This document shows, piece after piece, positions 35,223 to 43,268 of a stretch of 64,000 nucleotides of DNA; the stretch's first letter is position 1, and each line of letters starts with the position of its first letter. The position numbers and the translations under genes were made by a program. Location of the stretch: positions 4,109,012-4,173,011 of the forward strand of contig NZ_CP017014.1 in the NCBI RefSeq assembly GCF_001767395.1, in the 5' to 3' direction. Below the pieces are notes generated by a model that saw only the letters and a list, made by a program, of their open reading frames with translations, had not been told where the DNA came from and searched no databases. Source of the stretch: Rhodococcus sp. WMMA185. Its GTDB lineage: Bacteria > Actinomycetota > Actinomycetes > Mycobacteriales > Mycobacteriaceae.

Positions 35223-36527
35223 CTAGCGTAAGACCGTCGGGCCGAGGAACTCGCAAACTTGTAGGGCGAGAGCAAGGTCGAGTTTGCTGTGTCCGGCGAT
35301 TCCCGTGCCGGGCTCGCCGAGTGCTTTGGTGATGCGGTATTTGACCGTGTTGCGGTGCAGATTCATTTGCTGGGCGGTGTGCAGGTGACTCTCGCCGTTT
35401 GCGAAGTAGGTGCTCAGCGTCGTCCGCAAAGTGGCGGCCTGATCGGTGTTCTCGGCGAGCGGGCCGAGGACCTCCCATACCCATGCCCGTGTGGATTCGA
35501 GGTTCTCGGACAGTAGCGACACGACGGCGACTCCGCGGTCGCCGAAGCTGACGATCGGCCGGGCGGGTGTGTTGGGAACGTTGGCGACCGAGTAAGCGGC
35601 GCGAGCTTGTTCGTGCGAGCGCCGGAACCCGGCGATTCCGTGCGCGGGGAGTCCGATCGCCGCACGGACATTCGTGTCGGTGGGCAGGGTAGCGCTGTCG
35701 ATCGCAGGTCGTCTGGATCCGAACGGCATCCATGCCCAGATGGTGTTGCGGTCGATGGCGGTGACGATAGGGGCCGAATCCGTAGTGAGGTGCGCCGCGA
35801 CGTCCCGCACATATCGGTAGAGGGAATTCAGGGACGCACTGTCGTCGCGGGTGGTAGACCAGGCGATTATGGCGACATGGTTCTGCTCGAGCCGATATTG
35901 CGTCTCAGCCTCGAATTGTCCGGGATCGCTACCGGTGTCCTCGAGGAGTCCGTGGATGGTTGAGGAATGGACGTTACCCTGGGCGCCGATCCAGCGTTGG
36001 CGTTCTTGCTCGTGCGCCTCGAAAACGTACAGCGTGATCCAATCGATGTAGCTGAACACAACATCCGAAAGATGTTTGAGGACAGCGAGTGTGAGCGGAG
36101 CAGACAGTTCGAGCGCATGTACCTCGTCGTAACAGATCTTCATGAGGTCGTCCTGGCCCATATGGTAAGCCCGTGCGACGGCATGTGACGACACATCGCG
36201 TTGAGCCAGTCGGAGCACGTATTCGACTGCCGCAGTGGGGGGCTGCAGGTGTTCGACCGGAATATCGTTGGCAAGAACGTGAATTATGGTCGATATGTTG
36301 CTGTGTACGCTCGCTTCCATCAGTTCGAAGAGTTCCGGATTCTCGTTGAGCTCGTCGATCTCGCGCGCAAGCAGGGCACTCATCGCGTGGGTGATCTCAG
36401 CCTGCTGGGAATCGAGCCTGCGTGCGACGCCGGCGACGATGTCGAGGACTTCCGTTTCCGCCGGCGCGGGTGCACGCGCGAGGCGTGGACGCGGTCCCGG
36501 AGTGCTCTGCTCGTCTGGGCTGTTCAC
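35223..36527 (-). CDS. RsbRD_N-PucR type regulator (module copy 1)
   Basis: This is a 434-residue regulator with an N-terminal RsbRD_N-like helical domain (about 30-180, with YVLRLAQRDVSSHAVARAYHMGQD), a central GGDEF-like PucR region, and a C-terminal PucR helix-turn-helix (TAQQMNLHRNTVKYRITKALG). GTG 36527 overlaps the stop of the FAD enzyme gene (GTGA). It is last in a minus-strand operon: ligase remnant, DUF3556, FAD enzyme, regulator. Its C-terminal third is almost identical in DNA to the copy at 40537, while the rest is much more diverged. It probably regulates one or both modules. Confidence 0.85.
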   Translation of the reverse strand: MNSPDEQSTPGPRPRLARAPAPAETEVLDIVAGVARRLDSQQAEITHAMSALLAREIDELNENPELFELMEASVHSNISTIIHVLANDIPVEHLQPPTAAVEYVLRLAQRDVSSHAVARAYHMGQDDLMKICYDEVHALELSAPLTLAVLKHLSDVVFSYIDWITLYVFEAHEQERQRWIGAQGNVHSSTIHGLLEDTGSDPGQFEAETQYRLEQNHVAIIAWSTTRDDSASLNSLYRYVRDVAAHLTTDSAPIVTAIDRNTIWAWMPFGSRRPAIDSATLPTDTNVRAAIGLPAHGIAGFRRSHEQARAAYSVANVPNTPARPIVSFGDRGVAVVSLLSENLESTRAWVWEVLGPLAENTDQAATLRTTLSTYFANGESHLHTAQQMNLHRNTVKYRITKALGEPGTGIAGHSKLDLALALQVCEFLGPTVLR

Positions 36528-37957
36528 AGAACGTCACCTGCTTCCCGGCGCAGATACCGCAGTGCCGATTGTGCCGCGTTGTACCCGCACATCCCGTGAG
36601 CCCCGGCGCCGGGCGGCGTTGATGCAGAGCACAGGTAGGTTCCAGGAACTCCGGTGCTGTAAGGGTCGAGGGCGAGCCGCGGCCGCAGCACCATTCGGGT
36701 CGCGGTGTTTGCGCCGCCGATGATGTCGCCGCCGATATAGTTCGCATTGCGGGCGACCAATTGTGTTGGCCCGCTCGCGACGGTGGCGACGATGCGGTCG
36801 CGGAATCCCGGCGCGAACCGCTCGATCTGCGCGACCACCGCATCGGTCACATCTCCCGAATATCCGTGCGGAACATGGGCATACGCGTACAGGGGGTGTA
36901 GGTCTCCATTCGACCGGGTGGGGTCGGCTACGTACTGCTGTCCGACGAGGACGAACGGCCGTGTCGGCATCCGGCCCGTCGCGATATCCCGTTCGGCGGT
37001 GGAGATCTCGGCGAAAGTGCCGCCGAGGTGCACAGTTCCGGCCCGACCGCAGTCGGGGTTGGTCCACGGCACCACACCCTCGATAGCGAAGTCGACCTTG
37101 AAGGCAGCCGGTCCGTGCCGGAACCGGCGGTACGCCTTTGCTACTCGCGACGGGACCTCGTCCCCGAGAATGTCGAGTGCGGCTGACGGGGAGAGGTCGA
37201 GCAGGACGACGTCGGCGGGCGTGATGTCTCTGCGGCTGCGCACGTGGACTCCGGTGGAGATCTTGCCGCCATAGTCGGTGAGCATGTTCGCGAGGGCAGT
37301 GGTGATCGACTGTGACCCACCCTCGGCCACCGGCCACCCATAGCGATGACCCGCGGCAACAATCATCAGACCGGCAGCCGACGTCGCGGGCCAGTCGAGT
37401 CGATAGTAGGCGTGCGCGGCGACGCCGCCGAACAGTGCGCGCGCCTTCTCGGTGCGCCACCAGCGGGCCGTCGCGGTTGCCGGCAGCAATGCGCGAGGCC
37501 CGAAGCTCGCGAGTCTGAGCGGGTGCCGGGGTACGTTCGCGATCGGGCGCATCAGGTCGGCGGCAAGGTCGTCGAATCCGTCGGTGAGCCCGCCGAACAT
37601 CCGCTGCCAGCGGCTCCGGTCCGCGCCGAGGCCGGAGGCCGTCTCCTGGACGGACTGGTACAGCAGTCCCGCCTCCCCCGTGTCGAGGGGATGCGCGCAG
37701 TCGATGTCGGGCCACTTCCAGGTGAGCCCGTACTTGGCGAGATCGAGGGTCTGCAGGTACGGCGACCCGGCACCCATCGGGTGGAAGGCCGAGCATTCGT
37801 CGTGCAGCAGACCTGGGACGGTGAGCTCCGAGCTGCGGGTTCCGCCGCCGAGGGTGTCGGCGGCCTCGAGTACCTGTACATCGACGCCGTGCCGGGCGAG
37901 GTGGACGGCGGCAGCCAGCCCGTTCGGACCTCCGCCGACGATGGTTGCGGTGGTCAT
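36524..37957 (-). CDS. FAD-dependent oxidoreductase, phytoene-desaturase type (module copy 1)
   Basis: This is a 477-residue flavoprotein. The N-terminal dinucleotide motif is VGGGPNGLAAAVHLARHG with the acidic end VLEAAD, and the C-terminal FAD-binding segment is STPPGAGAHGMCGYNAAQ. Overall plan and phrases such as HPMGAGSPYLQTL place it with the phytoene desaturase/carotene isomerase (COG1233) group. It may act on a hydrophobic, membrane-borne substrate. ATG 37957 overlaps the DUF3556 stop (ATGA) and its own stop overlaps the regulator start, so all are coupled. The actual reaction is unknown. Confidence 0.82.
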   Translation of the reverse strand: MTTATIVGGGPNGLAAAVHLARHGVDVQVLEAADTLGGGTRSSELTVPGLLHDECSAFHPMGAGSPYLQTLDLAKYGLTWKWPDIDCAHPLDTGEAGLLYQSVQETASGLGADRSRWQRMFGGLTDGFDDLAADLMRPIANVPRHPLRLASFGPRALLPATATARWWRTEKARALFGGVAAHAYYRLDWPATSAAGLMIVAAGHRYGWPVAEGGSQSITTALANMLTDYGGKISTGVHVRSRRDITPADVVLLDLSPSAALDILGDEVPSRVAKAYRRFRHGPAAFKVDFAIEGVVPWTNPDCGRAGTVHLGGTFAEISTAERDIATGRMPTRPFVLVGQQYVADPTRSNGDLHPLYAYAHVPHGYSGDVTDAVVAQIERFAPGFRDRIVATVASGPTQLVARNANYIGGDIIGGANTATRMVLRPRLALDPYSTGVPGTYLCSASTPPGAGAHGMCGYNAAQSALRYLRREAGDVL

Positions 37958-39819
37958 GGCTGTGCCACCAAGTAGGTTTCTGCCATATCCGTCTCCCGCA
38001 TCATCGTCTCCCGCATCATCGCCTCGCGCATCATCGCCTCCCGAATCTTCGCCTCCACCCCGTCACTGTCCAGTGTCCACAGGACGTCGAACGGGATGGG
38101 TCCGTTGGGCAGCCACGGCTGCTCGGCGACGGCGTCCGCGACCCGATAGGTGCCTCGTTCGATCACGCCGAGGGCGGCGTCGATCATCTTGTACTCCTGA
38201 ACGCCCTTGTGAAGCGGCTGCGATTCGATCTGAGCGATGATGAACTCGCCGGGTGCGAAGTTGCAGCGTCTCTGGATAGCGGTGATCAGGTGCTCGTTGT
38301 GGAAGTGGCCGTCACCGAAGTTGAACGCCACTAGTGAATTGCAGCTGAACTCCGCCTCCCGCACCGAGTAGATGTCGATGTCCTCGCCGAGGTGGCGCAT
38401 CATCAGCGAGAACAGGGCACGTCCCTGACTGTGCATCGACCGGAAGCTGAGCAACTGGTGCATCACCACGTCCGCCTCCTCCGGTGTGTGGGTGGCCAGT
38501 AGTTGGGTGCGGGTGAGCGGGGCGGGACGGGGGATGAAAAGGTCGAGCTTCTCCTCGGCGCCCGGCGCGAAAGCCCAGGTGGCTGAGGCCCAGTTGCCCG
38601 AGTACAGGCGCATGGACGGCAGGAACGACACCAGGTCTGGACGCAGGTTACCCAGAATCGGGAAGAAGACGAGTGCGGCGACGATGCCCGCGGGCAGCCA
38701 CATCGACGACATGTCCGTGACGCCGTAGCCGTCCCATGCCGGGAATCCGGCGAACAGGAATATCGTTGCGAACGCAAATAGCAGATTCCACTGGAGAGGT
38801 ACGGCCAGCGGGAACGTGGACACAATGAACAGGTGAAACGCGACCATCAGCACCACGGCCGCCAGGGTGAGCGTGTGGTTGGTGGAGAACAGCAGCACCA
38901 GGGGGGTAACCACCGTGACAAGCGTTCCGAGCATGTGGGCGACGCCGCCGGCAACGATCGACGGGCGTAGATCGTTGGGGTAGTTGCGGTAGAGCGCGCG
39001 CTTGATCGCCTTGGACGGCATCCATGGGGTGTTGCTGATCATCGGCGGAACCACCATGGAGAAATGGTGACCGATCTTCGAGACGCCTGCCCCGACCCAC
39101 ACCACCACGATCAGCAGCTTGAGCGCGACGATCATGTCGACGAACGACAACGCCGCGAAGAACAAGATTGCAGGCAGATACTGCTCGCTGCGCGCGGCGA
39201 GGAAGATCACCTTGTCGCGTAGTCCGATGATGATCAGCAACGCAATGATCGGAAACAACAGCGAGGGGACGACGAGGCCCGCATTGTTTGCGCTCGCAGC
39301 GGCGACGGGCCAAGTGTGCACGCCGGGCAGAGTGAGCGCGAGGACGAGGTTCACCAGAAGTGCCGCATATAGGACGACGTCGAACACGGTCCGGGTGTCA
39401 CCGGAGGTCAGCGGCACCTTCCCCGGCCACGGTGGCAGCCGAATCGTGCCTGGGCGAAGCCAGTACAAGACGCCGCCGGTCATCGGCTTGAAGTGACCGG
39501 CCAGCGGACCCCACGATCCGGCGATTCCGATCGATTCGAGCAGTACCGTCCACAGAATCAGCTTCTGATAGACGATCGGCTCGTTCCACCACGTCCCGAT
39601 GTCGAAAACGTTCTGGCTAGACGTGAAGGTTGCGATCGTCAATCCGGCGCCGATGTAGAGGACGAGCAGTTTCAGAATGTAGATGGTGTGCACCATCTTC
39701 GGTGTTCCGAACCCGTAGTCGACCCAGTGCGTCGACGTCGCACGAACGCGGTCGAGGAATGGGCGCTCGAGGAAGGTGGCCGCGTCGACCTCGGGAGGAT
39801 TTCCTGTTATGAATCCCAT
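37954..39819 (-). CDS. DUF3556 polytopic membrane protein (module copy 1)
   Basis: This is a 621-residue membrane protein of the actinobacterial DUF3556 family. The N-terminal 45 residues are soluble, then about ten membrane helices run to residue 420, followed by a soluble C-terminal domain of about 190 residues (with FSCNSLVAFNFGDGHFHNEHL). Conserved charged phrases include WLRPGTIRLPPWPGKVPLTSGDTR. Its C-terminus differs from copy 2 by a repeated MMREA tract. The function of the family is unknown to me; its constant pairing here with a lipid-type FAD enzyme and an acyl ligase suggests a membrane-lipid or terpenoid conversion. Confidence 0.82.
   Translation of the reverse strand: MGFITGNPPEVDAATFLERPFLDRVRATSTHWVDYGFGTPKMVHTIYILKLLVLYIGAGLTIATFTSSQNVFDIGTWWNEPIVYQKLILWTVLLESIGIAGSWGPLAGHFKPMTGGVLYWLRPGTIRLPPWPGKVPLTSGDTRTVFDVVLYAALLVNLVLALTLPGVHTWPVAAASANNAGLVVPSLLFPIIALLIIIGLRDKVIFLAARSEQYLPAILFFAALSFVDMIVALKLLIVVVWVGAGVSKIGHHFSMVVPPMISNTPWMPSKAIKRALYRNYPNDLRPSIVAGGVAHMLGTLVTVVTPLVLLFSTNHTLTLAAVVLMVAFHLFIVSTFPLAVPLQWNLLFAFATIFLFAGFPAWDGYGVTDMSSMWLPAGIVAALVFFPILGNLRPDLVSFLPSMRLYSGNWASATWAFAPGAEEKLDLFIPRPAPLTRTQLLATHTPEEADVVMHQLLSFRSMHSQGRALFSLMMRHLGEDIDIYSVREAEFSCNSLVAFNFGDGHFHNEHLITAIQRRCNFAPGEFIIAQIESQPLHKGVQEYKMIDAALGVIERGTYRVADAVAEQPWLPNGPIPFDVLWTLDSDGVEAKIREAMMREAMMRETMMRETDMAETYLVAQP
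37990..38049 (-). repeat. 15-bp minisatellite in the DUF3556 C-terminus
   Basis: Four tandem 15-bp units (37990-38004, 38005-38019, 38020-38034, 38035-38049) encode (R)EAMM-like pentapeptides; the first two are identical and the last two diverge. Copy 2 lacks it. Confidence 0.8.
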
Positions 39820-39892
39820 CGCAGGGCTCCTAGAGGTAAAGGGTGAATCGCCTCGGGTCCGGGCCGAGGTGTGAAGTGGTGGGGGCGTCAGC

Positions 39893-40267
39893 TCACCGGT
39901 TGCTGGCGGCGGCTGCTGCGCAGGCCCGGCTTGTCAATCTTGCCGACCGGGTTGCGTAAGAGCGCGTCGACGACAGGGGCAGCCAGCGGCAGTGTGACTG
40001 TCGTGAGTCGGTCGACCAGGTGTGCGGCGAGGTCGCTTCCGGCGACGGCTCCGAGGCCATCTGAATGATCAGGATCTCTGCTCGGTTGGGCAGCATGATC
40101 GCGATGACGTCACCGGGACCGATCTCTCTCTCGGACAGTTGATCGGCGAAGGTGTCGACCCATTCGGCGAACTGCTCGGGGCTCAGTTCGAGGCGGTCGT
40201 CGTGCTGGCACGGCAACTCTCCGTGCTCCAAAGTAAGAATCCAAGCGAAATAGCTAATGTGCGACAC
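39893..40267 (-). pseudogene. acyl-CoA ligase remnant with large internal deletion (module copy 1)
   Basis: The first 70 codons (ATG... MSHISYFAWILTLEHGELPC) match the intact ligase at 45176-46642. Then about 1.1 kb is missing, including the whole ATP/AMP-binding core, and the sequence resumes with the ligase C-terminus, now in another frame: it would read DRLTTVTLPLAAPVVDALL and NPVGKIDKPGLRS. The result is a 124-codon open frame with a nonsense tail. No ligase activity can remain. The gene still heads the copy-1 operon, so its promoter and translation start may serve the genes after it. Confidence 0.85.
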
Positions 40268-40293
40268 GATTTCGTCCGCCCTCTCGTCCGTTC

Positions 40294-40313
40294 TGTGACA
40301 TCAGACACTATCG
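40294..40313 (-). promoter_or_regulatory. conserved 20-bp element upstream of module copy 1
   Basis: The sequence tgtgacatcagacactatcg (plus strand) is identical to 46669-46688 before copy 2, while flanking bases differ. It contains an imperfect inverted repeat (GTGTC, 4 bp, GTCAC on the minus strand). It is a candidate operator for the module's PucR regulators. Confidence 0.5.
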
Positions 40314-40536
40314 GCGGGATTTGTGATAGGAAACGGTCTCGGGGGCTAGAGTTCACGCGGGGTGTTGTCGGTTGAGCACAAACAGGGACGGGACATGCCC
40401 CGGAACGTGGCAGAACTGAGCAACCGCTTAGAACGCGGTGTGCAGCACTGTCTTGTGCCGACCAGTCGCCGGGCGGGTGTAGGTCCCGGTGAGCGTTCTT
40501 CAGCGTTCTACAGGCGCCTACGGCGAGCCCATGGCT

Positions 40537-41838
40537 CTAGCGCAAGACCGTCGGGCCCAGGAACTCACAAACCTGTAGGGCAAGAGCAAGGTCGAGTTTG
40601 CCGTGTCCGGCGATTCCCGTGCCGGGCTCGCCGAGTGCTTTGGTGATGCGGTATTTGACCGTGTTGCGGTGCAGATTCATTTGCTGGGCGGTGCGCAGGT
40701 GACTTTCGCCGTTTGCGAAGTAGTTGCTCAGCGTGGTTCGCAAAGTGGCGGCCTGATCGGTGTTCACGGCGAGCGGGCCGAGTACTTCCCATACCCACGC
40801 CCGTGTGGATTCGAGGTTCTCGGCCAGTAGCGACACGACGGCGACTCCGCGGTCGCCGAAGCTGACGATCGGCCGGGCGGGTGTGTTGGGAACGTTGGCG
40901 ACCGAGTAGGCGGCGCGAGCTTGTTCGTGCGAGCGCCGGAACCCGGCGATTCCGGTCGACGGTAGCCCGATCGCGATCCGAATCCCCGGGCTCGCGGGCA
41001 GTCCGGTGGTGTCGATGACGGGTTGCCGTCGGCCGAATGGTAACCAGGCCCAAAGGGTTTGACGGTCGATGGCGGTGACTATGGGGGCGGAATCCGTTGT
41101 GAGGTGGCGCGCAATGCCGCTCACGTGGTGGTCTAGCGCGTTGAGAGTCGCCTCGTCGTCTGCTCCGCTCGACCACAGAATCATCGCGACGTGGGTCTGG
41201 TCGAGTCGGTAGTTCGTCTCGGTCTCGAAAGTGGACCCGTCGCTGCCTGTCCCACCCAGGAGGGTGTGAATGATCGACGAATGGACGTTGCCGCGGGCGC
41301 CGAGCCACCGTCGTCGTTCCTGCTCGTATGCGCCGAACACGTAGAGCGTGATCCAGTCGATATAGCTGTACATCACCTCTGACATGTGTTTGAGCACAGC
41401 CAGTGTCAGTGGTCCTGGCAGGCCCAAGGAGCCGACCTCGTCGAAGCAGATATTCCTCAGGGCATCCTGTCCCATGTAGTACGCCCGCACGAGCGAGTTC
41501 GACGACACGTCTCGTTGGGCCAACCGCAGTGCGTATTCCACGGCCGCTGTGGTCGGGTGCAGGTGGTCGACGGGAATATCGTTGGCCAGGACGTGGATGA
41601 TGGTAGAGATGTTGCCCTGCACGCTGGCCTGGAGTAGTTCGACCAGTTGAGGGTCTTCGTCGAGTTGATCGATCTCGTGCGAGAGCAGCGCAGTCATCGC
41701 GCGGGTGATCTCCACCTGACGAGCGTCGAGTCTTCGAGCGATGTCGGCGACGATATCCAGAACCTCGGACTCGGCATCCGTGGTCACCTTGGGCACCGCA
41801 CGCTTCGCGCGGACCTGGCTGTCGCCGACACCGCTCAC
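40537..41838 (-). CDS. RsbRD_N-PucR type regulator (module copy 2)
   Basis: This is a 433-residue paralogue of the 35223-36527 product with the same three-part structure: RsbRD_N-like helices, central PucR region, and helix-turn-helix TAQQMNLHRNTVKYRITKALG. GTG 41838 overlaps the stop of the FAD enzyme gene (GTGA); the open frame upstream of it only repeats the end of that gene in another frame. From about 40598 to 40955 the DNA nearly equals that of copy 1, so both regulators should recognise the same DNA, while their sensing halves differ. Confidence 0.85.
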   Translation of the reverse strand: MSGVGDSQVRAKRAVPKVTTDAESEVLDIVADIARRLDARQVEITRAMTALLSHEIDQLDEDPQLVELLQASVQGNISTIIHVLANDIPVDHLHPTTAAVEYALRLAQRDVSSNSLVRAYYMGQDALRNICFDEVGSLGLPGPLTLAVLKHMSEVMYSYIDWITLYVFGAYEQERRRWLGARGNVHSSIIHTLLGGTGSDGSTFETETNYRLDQTHVAMILWSSGADDEATLNALDHHVSGIARHLTTDSAPIVTAIDRQTLWAWLPFGRRQPVIDTTGLPASPGIRIAIGLPSTGIAGFRRSHEQARAAYSVANVPNTPARPIVSFGDRGVAVVSLLAENLESTRAWVWEVLGPLAVNTDQAATLRTTLSNYFANGESHLRTAQQMNLHRNTVKYRITKALGEPGTGIAGHGKLDLALALQVCEFLGPTVLR

Positions 41839-43268
41839 CGCGCACCCCCTCGGCCCCGTCGCAGGTAGCGCAGTGCGGATTGCGCCGCGTTGTACCCGCA
41901 CATCCCGTGTGCGCCTGCACCGGGCGGAGTCGATGCCGAGCACAGATACGTGCCCGGCACACCTGTGCTGTAGGGGTCGAGGGCAACGCGTGGTCGGAGC
42001 ACCACCTGTGTCTCGTTGTTGGCGCCTCCGATGATGTCTCCGCCGACATGGTTGGGGTTGAATTCGGCCAGCGCGGCTGGACCGGTGCTGGTGGTCGCGA
42101 CGATCCGATCCCGGAAGCCCGGTGCAAACCGCTCGATCTGCGCGGTGATCGCCTCCGTCGCGTCGCCCGTATAGCCATGCGGGACATGTGCGTACGCATA
42201 CAACGGGTGCAAGTCACCTTTCGATCGGGTGGGATCGGCGACGTATTGTTGGCCGAGTAGCACGTACGGCCGCTGCGGCATCCGCCCTGCGGTGACCTCT
42301 CGCTCGGCGTGCGCGATTTCGGCGAAGGTGCCGCCGAGATGCACGGTGCCCGCTCGCCCGCACGCGGGGTCGCTCCAGGGCACCCCGCCGTCGACGGCGA
42401 AGTCGACCTTGAATGCCCCAGGCGCGTGCTTGAATCGTCGGTACGCACGCGCGACCCTGTCAGGGAGTCGATCCCCGAGTATGCCCAGTGCAGCCGATGG
42501 TGCGACATCCAGCAGAACCACGTCCGCTGCCGGAATGTCTCCCCAGGTGCGTACCGGCGAATCCGTGGTGATCTTGCCGCCGCAATCGGCCAGCGCGGCG
42601 GCCAGTGCGGTGGTGATCGCCTGCGATCCCCCCTCGGCGACGGGCCAGCCGTAGCGGTGACCTGCGGCGATGATCATCAACCCGACGGCCGAGGTCGCGG
42701 GGCGATCGAGCCGGTAGTAGGCGTGCGCGGCGACGCCGCCGAACAGTGCGCGCGCCTTCTCGGTGCGCCACCAGCGGGCCGTCACGGTGGCTGGCAGCAA
42801 TGCGCGAGGCCCGAAGCTCGCGAGCCGGATCGGGTGCCGGGGTACGTTCGCGATCGGCCGCATCAGGTCGGATGCCAGATCGTCGAATCCGTCCGCGAGA
42901 CCCCCGAACATGCGCCGCCAGCGTGTGCCGTCCTCGTCGAGGCCGGCGGCGGTCGCGGAGACCGACCTACGAAGTAATCCGGCATCGCCGGAGTCGAGGG
43001 GGTGGGCGCAGTCGATCTCAGGCCATTTCCACGTCAACCCGTATTTCTCGAGGCCGAGTGTTTGCAGGTACGGCGATCCCGCCCCCATCGGGTGGAATGC
43101 CGAGCAGTGGTCGTGAAGCAGCCCGGGCACCGTCAGTTCCCCGGATCGTGTGCCACCGCCGATGGTGTCGGCGGCCTCGAGGACTTCGACGTCGACCCCG
43201 TGGGTGGCCAGGTGGACGGCGGCAGCGAGCCCGTTCGGCCCACTGCCGACCACGACAGCAGTGGTCAC
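41835..43268 (-). CDS. FAD-dependent oxidoreductase, phytoene-desaturase type (module copy 2)
   Basis: This is a 477-residue flavoprotein of the same length as copy 1 and closely similar over its whole length. The start motif is VGSGPNGLAAAVHLATHG and the C-terminal FAD segment is STPPGAGAHGMCGYNAAQ. GTG 43268 overlaps the DUF3556 stop and its stop overlaps the regulator start. One difference is SVSATAAGLDEDG here against SVQETASGLGADR in copy 1, in a likely substrate-facing loop. The reaction is unknown; membership of the carotenoid desaturase/isomerase group is supported by overall plan only. Confidence 0.82.
   Translation of the reverse strand: MTTAVVVGSGPNGLAAAVHLATHGVDVEVLEAADTIGGGTRSGELTVPGLLHDHCSAFHPMGAGSPYLQTLGLEKYGLTWKWPEIDCAHPLDSGDAGLLRRSVSATAAGLDEDGTRWRRMFGGLADGFDDLASDLMRPIANVPRHPIRLASFGPRALLPATVTARWWRTEKARALFGGVAAHAYYRLDRPATSAVGLMIIAAGHRYGWPVAEGGSQAITTALAAALADCGGKITTDSPVRTWGDIPAADVVLLDVAPSAALGILGDRLPDRVARAYRRFKHAPGAFKVDFAVDGGVPWSDPACGRAGTVHLGGTFAEIAHAEREVTAGRMPQRPYVLLGQQYVADPTRSKGDLHPLYAYAHVPHGYTGDATEAITAQIERFAPGFRDRIVATTSTGPAALAEFNPNHVGGDIIGGANNETQVVLRPRVALDPYSTGVPGTYLCSASTPPGAGAHGMCGYNAAQSALRYLRRGRGGAR

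Larger units (their letters stand above)
35223..40480 (-). repeat. tandem duplication of a four-gene module, copy 1
   Basis: Gene order, coupling overlaps, the intergenic element and the upstream spacer (from about 40362) match 40537-46860. The copies have diverged moderately except for near-identical patches. The left end is at the regulator stop codon. Confidence 0.85.
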
